A DNA stretch of 10,725 nt from an uncultured Bdellovibrio sp. Its GTDB lineage: Bacteria > Bdellovibrionota > Bdellovibrionia > Bdellovibrionales > Bdellovibrionaceae. The stretch spans positions 1-10,725 of the forward strand of contig CAMLRE010000029.1 of the NCBI GenBank assembly GCA_946482355.1, given 5' to 3'. Under the pieces are notes generated by a model. The model had not been told where the DNA came from. It saw only the letters and a list, made by a program, of their open reading frames with translations, and did not search any database. Shown here piece by piece: positions 1 through 4,887 of this stretch. The first letter of the stretch is position 1; each line of letters begins with the position of its first letter. The position numbers and the translations under genes were made by a program.

Positions 1-831
1 GGTGGATTAAACGGCGTATTCTATTCAATCGATTTAGATACAGCAAAAATCGTTTGGGAGTTTGATACTCGATCAGAAGTTGTGGCTGAACCATTGATTC
101 AAGATGGTCATGTGTTTTTTGTAAGCGGTTCAAATATTTTATACTGCTTAGATGCCACAAATGGCCGCCAAATCTGGGTTTATAACCGCCAAGATACATC
201 AGCTCAGATGACAATTCGCGGGGGTGCAAAACCTTCGTATTCAGCTGGCCAAATCTATCAAGGTTTCAGTGATGGATCTTTAGTTTCGTTAAATGCAAAA
301 ACAGGAACTCCTAACTGGGAAGTTTTATTAAATCGTAATACAAAATTTAAAGATATTGATGCTTCAGCAGTTATTGATGGCGATACAATCTATATCAACA
401 GCTACGATGACAAATTATATGCGGTTTCTAAATCAACAGGATCGATTTTATGGAAATCTGATTTCGGGGGAGCCACTCCGCCGTTAGTTTTCTCTGATCG
501 TTTAGTTTATTCATCGTCAAAAGGTCACTTAATGGTTGTGACTAAAAAAGCGGGTGAATTACTTTGGAAAGTTTCAAACCTTCAAGGTATTAGCACTGAA
601 CCTATTGCACACAAAGGTTTAATTGTTGTGGGTGAATCACAAGGTGCCGTTTTATTTTACGATTTAATCAATGGCCAATTAAAATCTACTTTTGATCCAG
701 GTCGCGGGGTTTTAGGTCGTTTAACGACAGATAAAAATAAACGTGTTTATTTTATTTCTGGCGAAGCCAATGTGTACGGTTTAATGGTTGAATACACGAA
801 TAAAAATTCTAATTTTTCATTTTTAGAGTAG
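1..831 (+). CDS. BamB-like PQQ-repeat beta-propeller protein, 3' part
   Basis: The reading frame is open from the first base, so the gene starts left of the window; 276 residues are visible and an internal GTG at 82 is not the start. At least six blade motifs of the PQQ-like type (hydrophobic-Tyr, about five residues, Thr-Gly or Asn-Gly, then hydrophobic-Trp) are visible around visible residues 8-21, 48-59, 94-106, 139-151, 177-189 and 217-229. Regular spacing of about 40 residues indicates one multi-bladed propeller. Family knowledge: BamB is an outer-membrane lipoprotein of the BAM complex that folds beta-barrel proteins; PQQ dehydrogenases share the repeat but need cofactor residues that I cannot judge here. 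Presence of the family is clear; the BamB assignment itself is inferred, because the N-terminus with its expected lipobox is outside the window. A small lipoprotein gene follows after 32 bases, probably co-transcribed. Confidence 0.75.
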   Translation, partial: GGLNGVFYSIDLDTAKIVWEFDTRSEVVAEPLIQDGHVFFVSGSNILYCLDATNGRQIWVYNRQDTSAQMTIRGGAKPSYSAGQIYQGFSDGSLVSLNAKTGTPNWEVLLNRNTKFKDIDASAVIDGDTIYINSYDDKLYAVSKSTGSILWKSDFGGATPPLVFSDRLVYSSSKGHLMVVTKKAGELLWKVSNLQGISTEPIAHKGLIVVGESQGAVLFYDLINGQLKSTFDPGRGVLGRLTTDKNKRVYFISGEANVYGLMVEYTNKNSNFSFLE

Positions 832-863
832 CAGTCGTTATTTCGTCTGCGGCAAAGGTGTTT

Positions 864-1277
864 ATGAAATTGATTTTAGCGTTAACTTTATTTGCAGTTT
901 TATCTTCTTGTTCAACAAGAACTTGCAAACCAAATGAAACAATCACTTCGCAAGACAACACAGCTCAAGTAAGCATGCCTGTTGCCGGCGAGACGAAAAT
1001 TTCTCCTACTACAAATATGACAAATCAGATTAAAAAAATTAAAGTTTATAAAGCAGATGGCTCTGTTCAGTGCGAACCGGGCACTGGTACAAAACCAGAA
1101 GAAATGCAAAAACAACTGGGTGATATCAAGGTTTATTCGGCTGAGAATAAACACGATGGTTTAATCCGTATTCAAGTTTGCGGTACTCCTACGGGTAACT
1201 GCAATGTCTTTGAAATCAATGAATCTGATTTCGCCAAAGCCGAGAAACTTGGCTTTAAAAAGTGGAAAAATAACTAA
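864..1277 (+). CDS. Small predicted outer-membrane lipoprotein, unknown function
   Basis: This is a 137-residue protein. I start it at ATG 864 rather than the GTG two codons earlier, because AAAGG at 854-858 lies five bases before the ATG and would overlap the GTG. The N-terminus is Met-Lys, then a hydrophobic stretch ending in a lipobox Leu-Ser-Ser-Cys with the lipid-bearing cysteine at residue 16; Ser at +2 is compatible with Lol sorting to the outer membrane by the E. coli rule. The mature protein has a low-complexity polar linker to about residue 55, then a compact domain with the pattern KVYKADGS, a central Cys, KVYSAENKHDGL, a second Cys followed by GTPTGNC, and FEI. The two KVY strands may form a weak internal repeat. 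I do not recognise the family. The gene sits 32 bases behind the beta-propeller gene, so it is probably expressed with it. Confidence 0.75.
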   Translation: MKLILALTLFAVLSSCSTRTCKPNETITSQDNTAQVSMPVAGETKISPTTNMTNQIKKIKVYKADGSVQCEPGTGTKPEEMQKQLGDIKVYSAENKHDGLIRIQVCGTPTGNCNVFEINESDFAKAEKLGFKKWKNN

Positions 1278-1298
1278 GCTGTCGGCCTATATCGTATC

Positions 1299-1311
1299 AT
1301 TGTAAAACAAT
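1299..1311. repeat. 13-bp palindrome in the leader of the 1411 gene
   Basis: ATTGT, three A, ACAAT forms a perfect 5-bp inverted repeat around a 3-base centre, early in the 133-base gap between 864-1277 and 1411-2427. It could be a small operator. The same gap should also hold the promoter of the 1411 operon. The only hexamers I see (TATCAT at 1295, TAGACA at 1312) have no convincing partner, so I name no promoter. A further short palindrome, TAGGC-TG-GCCTA, lies at 1351-1362. Confidence 0.3.
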
Positions 1312-1371
1312 TAGACAGGTAAACTTTATCAGCTCAAATAGGGTGGTTTTTAGGCTGGCCTAGGGCTCGCT

Positions 1372-1409
1372 ATAACTCCTTCGGGAATCAAATCCCGCAG
1401 AGGAGTTAT
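1372..1409 (+). promoter_or_regulatory. Hairpin sequestering the ribosome-binding site of the 1411 gene
   Basis: ATAACTCCT (1372-1380) is perfectly complementary to AGGAGTTAT (1401-1409), giving a 9-bp stem. Inside it CGGGA (1382-1386) pairs with TCCCG (1393-1397) around the loop ATCAAA; a 1-by-3 internal loop joins the two helices. The 3' arm contains the whole Shine-Dalgarno AGGAG (1401-1405), and the start codon at 1411 lies just past the stem. No U-tract follows, so it is not an intrinsic terminator. Inference: the fold would block ribosome binding until it is melted or remodelled by temperature, a ligand, a small RNA or a protein. A DNA-level operator is the alternative reading. Confidence 0.7.
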
Positions 1410-1410
1410 T

Positions 1411-2427
1411 ATGTCGTCTTCACGTTTATTAAAAGGTTTAGCATTAGGTTTTGCCCTAACAGTTTCATCTAATGTTTTTGCAGCGACCGCTCAGCAATTA
1501 TTAACTGAAGATCTACAACCAGCCATTAAAACTCTTCCGCGAGAAACACGTCTTTACCATTATTTTGGTATTAATTTAAACGGTAACCAACTTAAAAACA
1601 CATCTTTAAAAAAAGCCAGCGCTCGTTACGACATGGTTAATAACCGCGTAAAACAAATGGCCGCAAGCTTCTGGGATTTAAAAAATAATACAACTTACTT
1701 AGCTAATGCTGGTCTTGGTGTTTATTTCGCTGTCGATCCATTTGCTTCATCTCCTGCGGCAGCAGCTGATACAGGTGCTAACTTTGGTTCAACAATGATT
1801 GAAGTGACTTTCAATGCTGGCACTCGCTATTTAGATTTAATTGATTCAGTGACGTTACGTCCTGAAACACTACAAGCTATTATTTCTGAAACTGGTATGC
1901 AACAAGCCGATGTAGCTAAGTTATTTCAAGCTAAGAAAAAAGGGTTCTGGCGCGACACCTTACAATACATGGCTGAAGCGCAAAACACAGCTTTTAGAAA
2001 AATCGTTCACAATATCTTTAATCAACAAGGTATCGCTATGACTGAATACGGCTGGCAAGCGGGGACATCAATGTTCTGTAATACAGCTAATAACGGTGGT
2101 AAAATTCATCACTCGGCTTTAGTTTATGTTGGCGGGGCCCTTACTCAAAATGCGATCAAATCAGTAACAATGGTTTACTGGAATGATGCTACTGGCGTTG
2201 AATTCGATGCTCAGGAAACAGAAGCCTTAGCTCGTAATAAAAAATTAGTTAGCGTTTTACAGCCATTACGCCCATTAGAAAAACAATATCAAACAGCTTA
2301 CAATTCAAAAGATAAAACATTAATGAAATCAACTTACTCTGAAATCAAAAATGTTATTAACAACACGTATGTAGACCAAAATGAATTATTAGATCTTCGT
2401 TCAAAAACTTTCGACTGTATTAAGTAA
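1411..2427 (+). CDS. Exported protein with ADP-ribosyltransferase-like motif pattern
   Basis: This is a 338-residue protein with ideal ribosome-binding site AGGAG five bases before ATG. Residues 1-24 form a signal peptide: basic R5 and K8, hydrophobic core 9-20, and Val-Phe-Ala as signal peptidase I site. After a short helix, RLYHYFG (47-53) is followed about 50 residues later by GLGVYFAVDP (101-110), small residues, then FGSTMIEVTF and a GTRYLDL strand. This order resembles the H-Y part of PARP-type ADP-ribosyltransferases (His-Gly-Thr, then Gly-x-Gly-x-Tyr-Phe-Ala, then an Ala/Ser helix), with H50 and Y105 as the putative NAD-binding pair. The third catalytic Glu is not clear. E212 in an IAMTEYGW segment is one candidate; the strand ALVYVGG (236-242) fits the position better but has His-Ser where Glu is expected. 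The fold call is inference from motifs only. The Fic gene follows after 33 bases, so they are probably one transcript. Confidence 0.55.
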   Translation: MSSSRLLKGLALGFALTVSSNVFAATAQQLLTEDLQPAIKTLPRETRLYHYFGINLNGNQLKNTSLKKASARYDMVNNRVKQMAASFWDLKNNTTYLANAGLGVYFAVDPFASSPAAAADTGANFGSTMIEVTFNAGTRYLDLIDSVTLRPETLQAIISETGMQQADVAKLFQAKKKGFWRDTLQYMAEAQNTAFRKIVHNIFNQQGIAMTEYGWQAGTSMFCNTANNGGKIHHSALVYVGGALTQNAIKSVTMVYWNDATGVEFDAQETEALARNKKLVSVLQPLRPLEKQYQTAYNSKDKTLMKSTYSEIKNVINNTYVDQNELLDLRSKTFDCIK

Positions 2428-2429
2428 TG

Positions 2430-2445
2430 TCTGTCTTTTGACAGA
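2430..2445 (+). other. Intercistronic hairpin between the 1411 gene and the Fic gene
   Basis: TCTGTC (2430-2435) and GACAGA (2440-2445) form a 6-bp stem with a TTTT loop just after the stop codon at 2427. It ends four bases before the Shine-Dalgarno AAGGA (2450-2454) of the Fic gene and does not cover it. No U-run follows, so read-through is expected. Possible roles are mRNA end protection or partial attenuation. Confidence 0.45.
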
Positions 2446-2460
2446 ATTGAAGGATTTTTT

Positions 2461-3606
2461 ATGAAAAAACTTTTAGCCACGGTCATTATTTTCTTAAGTG
2501 CGCAACAAGCTTTGGCTTGCGATGCAGTTCTTGAAAAATTCTCGCGCGATTGCTGGATGCAAGATCGTTTGACTAAAATTCGTGAAGAATACGCTAAAAT
2601 CGGTGTCGATGTCGATGAAATCGGGGAGTACAAAGTACTTCGTTTTATCGATCGCAATTCATGGGAGAGAGCAAAAACATTTAAAAAGGCTCCCCTAGAA
2701 ATTTATGATCCAGCTCCGGCGACTTGGCGTGTATGGGAGCGCGGAATTGATTCATTATTTAAAAATAAACAGAATAAAAATATTTTATTTAGCCAACCGA
2801 TTGATAAATATACTTTTGCGCATATCAATACAGTTTTATTAACTGATGGTACGACAAGTATTAAAGATAAAATCACTGATCAAAGTAAAAAACCGGGCGA
2901 ATTTCGTTCAAATTTTGATAAAGGCGTAGGATTTTGCGCTGGTAATGAAAATGAACGCAGCTACCGCCAAGGTATCGATCGTTCAGAAGATTCAATGGTG
3001 CGTTTTCAAAAGCGTTGGGAATCTTTATTAGGAGTTGAGTTTTCAGATATCGTTAAAAAAGAAAATGGCCCTAATCCCCGTCGCGCCGACCTAAAGTCGG
3101 GTATGTATGTTTCAAGTGCTAGTTGCCGTAACGGAAATGGCGTTTTTATTGGTTATAGTCCATCAAATCATGTTGGCGATCAAATCGAATGGATTCGTAT
3201 CTTTATTAAGGCAAATCTTGAAGCTTATCAACGTGGCGAACCGGTTTTAGCTCCGATTGAATTAGCTGCCGTAGTTCAAAAATGGTTCGTAAGTACACAT
3301 CCTTTTGCTGATGGAAATGGTCGGACTTCACGCGGTATTCAAGAGTTAATTATGGCTAATTTCGGCTTACCATTTGTTCCAGCTGGTGATCTACAAAACG
3401 ATGCCATGGAAGAAGTCGAAAAATACGTTGAAAACACCTATACAAAGCTTGATTCGATGTTAACTGAGCTAGAAATGTGTATTAAAAAGCGTGATAAATG
3501 GAGGATTCCTAGAGCTTGCCGTACAATTGATGAATTAAACAAAGGTTCTGCTGATGAAGACGAAAACGAATATCAGCAACAACAGATTCAAAATGGTCCG
3601 GGATAG
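2461..3606 (+). CDS. Exported Fic-domain protein (predicted AMP transferase)
   Basis: This is a 381-residue protein with AAGGA (2450-2454) six bases before ATG. Residues 1-19 are a signal peptide ending Ala-Leu-Ala before Cys20; signal peptidase I cleavage is more likely than lipidation because Leu at -2 is a poor lipobox residue. Residues 20 to about 190 match no domain I know. The Fic core follows: a flap-like segment with SSASCRNGNGVFIGYSP, helices, then the complete catalytic motif HPFADGNGRTSR at 280-291, with the catalytic His280, the acidic and Asn-Gly phosphate/metal-site residues, and both Arg. Family knowledge: an intact motif usually means nucleotide transfer, mostly AMP from ATP, to a protein hydroxyl. 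I find no [S/T]xxxE[G/N] inhibitory motif by eye. Six cysteines (20, 31, 159, 222, 340, 353) fit an oxidising compartment. Export is odd for an ATP user and suggests action outside the cytoplasm. The last 20 residues are Asp/Glu/Gln-rich. Confidence 0.9.
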   Translation: MKKLLATVIIFLSAQQALACDAVLEKFSRDCWMQDRLTKIREEYAKIGVDVDEIGEYKVLRFIDRNSWERAKTFKKAPLEIYDPAPATWRVWERGIDSLFKNKQNKNILFSQPIDKYTFAHINTVLLTDGTTSIKDKITDQSKKPGEFRSNFDKGVGFCAGNENERSYRQGIDRSEDSMVRFQKRWESLLGVEFSDIVKKENGPNPRRADLKSGMYVSSASCRNGNGVFIGYSPSNHVGDQIEWIRIFIKANLEAYQRGEPVLAPIELAAVVQKWFVSTHPFADGNGRTSRGIQELIMANFGLPFVPAGDLQNDAMEEVEKYVENTYTKLDSMLTELEMCIKKRDKWRIPRACRTIDELNKGSADEDENEYQQQQIQNGPG

Positions 3607-3614
3607 CTTAAAAT

Positions 3615-3627
3615 AGGTTTAAAACCT
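3615..3627. repeat. 13-bp palindrome after the Fic gene
   Basis: AGGTTT-A-AAACCT is a perfect inverted repeat nine bases after the Fic stop codon. The one-base centre makes it a poor RNA hairpin and no U-tract follows, so it looks more like a protein-binding site upstream of the 3639-3666 promoter than a terminator. Confidence 0.35.
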
Positions 3628-3638
3628 GGACTGTCGTA

Positions 3639-3666
3639 TTGTGATACATACCCCATGCAACATAAT
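3639..3666 (+). promoter_or_regulatory. Candidate sigma-70-type promoter for the 3723 gene
   Basis: TTGTGA (3639-3644, four of six consensus bases), a 16-base spacer and CATAAT (3661-3666, five of six) lie in the 116-base gap before the 3723 gene. A second -10-like TATAAC at 3666-3671 overlaps it and could use GATACA at 3643-3648 with 17 bases between. Either would give an untranslated leader of roughly 45-50 bases. Confidence 0.45.
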
Positions 3667-3722
3667 ATAACTTATCAGAAATATTAAACGATCTCTTTAC
3701 CCCCAATTACCCAAGGATTTTT

Positions 3723-4145
3723 ATGAAAAATATCATGGCTACATTTTTAGGTTTCTTAATGGTTCAATCAACGGCTTTTGCGCAGGATTCTGGTTATCGA
3801 AAGTTAACCGATTCTGAACAGGCAAATTACAGTCGCTCGCTTGTAAATGCACTAGCTGGGCAAGTTAATGATTCATGCATGGGAGTCATTCAACAAGGTC
3901 TTGAAATGTATATTCATGAAAATGCGGGCCAGCCTTTACTTATCGCTGTCGACAAAACTTCGAAAAATTCTGCAAAGAAAACGGTTAAAATCACAACTGA
4001 TTCAACTTATAAAAAAATTATTAATGTTGAAGGTGAACTTTCTTTTGAAGTAACTAAGAACGTTGAAAAAGGAAACTTTCTTAACCCCAATTTAGTTGAA
4101 GAGCGTGCACCTGTGAAATCAAAGGTAGATTGTTACTACCATTAA
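3723..4145 (+). CDS. Small exported two-cysteine protein, unknown function
   Basis: This is a 140-residue protein with AAGGA (3713-3717) five bases before ATG. Residues 1-20 form a signal peptide with Ala-Phe-Ala before Gln21. The mature part is about 120 residues. It has one Cys near the start (C52, in an NDSCMG context) and one four residues from the end (C137), which could close a disulfide around the whole domain. The middle, about 66-115, is Lys/Thr-rich with alternating hydrophobics and is probably beta-sheet. I do not recognise the family. It lies 116 bases behind the Fic gene, with its own candidate promoter, and is the last + strand gene before the terminator. A role as partner or periplasmic antidote of the Fic or ART-like protein is possible but only suggested by position. 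Confidence 0.7.
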   Translation: MKNIMATFLGFLMVQSTAFAQDSGYRKLTDSEQANYSRSLVNALAGQVNDSCMGVIQQGLEMYIHENAGQPLLIAVDKTSKNSAKKTVKITTDSTYKKIINVEGELSFEVTKNVEKGNFLNPNLVEERAPVKSKVDCYYH

Positions 4146-4176
4146 TTGTTAAAGACCCATTCCCCTATCGTATTTT

Positions 4177-4214
4177 AAATAGTTAGCAAACCCGTAGGAT
4201 TTTGCTAACTATTT
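4177..4214. terminator. Bidirectional intrinsic terminator between convergent genes
   Basis: AAATAGTTAGCAAA (4177-4190) and TTTGCTAACTATTT (4201-4214) are perfect complements, making a 14-bp stem with a 10-base loop. Pyrimidine-rich CTTCTTT follows on the + strand, and the reverse reading ends in TTTAAAATA. It lies 31 bases after the stop of the 3723 gene and five bases after the stop of the - strand gene at 4220, so it can serve both directions. Confidence 0.85.
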
Positions 4215-4219
4215 CTTCT

Positions 4220-4420
4220 TTATTGTCTACACTTAAGCTGCAAAATAGCTTGTTCAAGCCCCTTATCAATTCCTTCTTGTAATTTTTGCTTAAACTGAGC
4301 GTGCTCTAAATTAACACGCTCCATTTCACGCTCTAAATTTACCCATCTAATTACAGCCGTTAAAAAAATTAATATAAGTAAAATGTTAATAACTCTCTTT
4401 GATTTTTTTAATTCATTCAT
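4220..4420 (-). CDS. Tiny single-span membrane protein with helical tail
   Basis: This is a 66-residue protein. I start it at ATG 4418-4420, five bases after the TAG of the upstream gene (4426-4428), instead of the longer frame from 4447 that would overlap that gene; TAGGG overlapping the upstream stop can serve as ribosome-binding site, implying translational coupling. The N-terminus is lysine-rich (K5, K6, K8, R9), followed by one hydrophobic span at about 10-24 and then a charged, heptad-like helix to about residue 60. The positive-inside rule predicts N-terminus in the cytoplasm and the helical tail in the periplasm. It contains one Cys near the C-terminus. No family is recognised. As the last gene of a three-gene envelope operon it may anchor or oligomerise with the two exported products upstream, but that is inference. 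Confidence 0.65.
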   Translation of the reverse strand: MNELKKSKRVINILLILIFLTAVIRWVNLEREMERVNLEHAQFKQKLQEGIDKGLEQAILQLKCRQ

Positions 4421-4425
4421 AAACC

Positions 4426-4866
4426 CTACTTTAAACTGGGACTGCATTTTTGACCATTACGCTCGAGAGCCTGGCAAACGGCTTCATCAACCATTAATTT
4501 AATGTTTTGCTCTGGAGTATCATTATCACACGGAAGATTTGCAACATACATATCGATCGCCTGAATTCCAACTACACCTAACTCAAAAGCGACAGTAACT
4601 GGCAGGCCCACACCTGTGCAGCCAGCAATGATTCCACTCAATCCAAAAGAAATGCTAACTGCCGTCAGACCTTTTTGAATATTTGCTTTATCCGAACACT
4701 GAAGACTATCTGGCGCTTGGTGATAACTATATACCATCATCATTTGATCAAAATTTTGAAAATTCTTTTCAGCTTCATTTACAAAACACACTGTTGATGC
4801 AAACGCTGGAGTCGTCATAAAAGCGATAGCCCCTAATGCTATCGCTTGTTTAAATTTATTTTTCAT
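4426..4866 (-). CDS. Exported six-cysteine protein with glycine-rich hydrophobic core
   Basis: This is a 146-residue protein, ATG preceded by GGGGA four bases upstream. Residues 1-23 are a signal peptide (K2, K4, K6; hydrophobic core; Ala-Phe-Ala before Ser24). The mature protein has six cysteines (27, 57, 83, 113, 131, 141), an even number consistent with disulfides. Residues about 67-109 are hydrophobic and rich in Gly, Ala and Val, and could be a membrane-active or packed helical hairpin; the flanks are polar. I do not recognise the family. It lies 21 bases after the large lipoprotein gene and five bases before the tiny membrane protein gene, so all three are very likely one transcript. 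Confidence 0.75.
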   Translation of the reverse strand: MKNKFKQAIALGAIAFMTTPAFASTVCFVNEAEKNFQNFDQMMMVYSYHQAPDSLQCSDKANIQKGLTAVSISFGLSGIIAGCTGVGLPVTVAFELGVVGIQAIDMYVANLPCDNDTPEQNIKLMVDEAVCQALERNGQKCSPSLK

Positions 4867-4887
4867 ATCATCCCCACAATTCTAAGA

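Noticed and set aside
831..850. Short inverted repeat GCAG...CTGC between the beta-propeller and lipoprotein genes
   Set aside because: Only four pairs plus two after a mismatch, with no U-tract; too weak to call a terminator or attenuator.
912..1154. Open frame of 80 codons on the - strand
   Set aside because: It lies opposite the small lipoprotein gene, lacks a signal or recognisable domain, and its composition is that of an antisense shadow.
2438..2465. Perfect -35 hexamer TTGACA before the Fic gene with TATGAA 16 bases later
   Set aside because: The transcription start would lie inside the Fic coding region and the hexamer is part of the 2430-2445 hairpin; co-transcription with the 1411 gene explains expression better.
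2512..2523. Lipobox at Ala-Leu-Ala-Cys20 of the Fic protein
   Set aside because: Leu at -2 and Ala at -3 fit a lipobox poorly, while Ala-Leu-Ala is an ideal signal peptidase I site; lipidation is not excluded.
2334..2657. Open frame of 107 codons on the - strand
   Set aside because: It runs across the end of the 1411 gene and the start of the Fic gene, both strongly supported on the other strand.
3615..3627. AGGTTTAAAACCT as terminator of the Fic operon
   Set aside because: The palindrome has a one-base centre and no U-tract, so it cannot form a normal terminator hairpin.
4421..4447. Longer N-terminus for the tiny membrane protein
   Set aside because: It would overlap the upstream gene; ATG 4420 directly after the upstream stop gives a normal lysine-rich membrane anchor.
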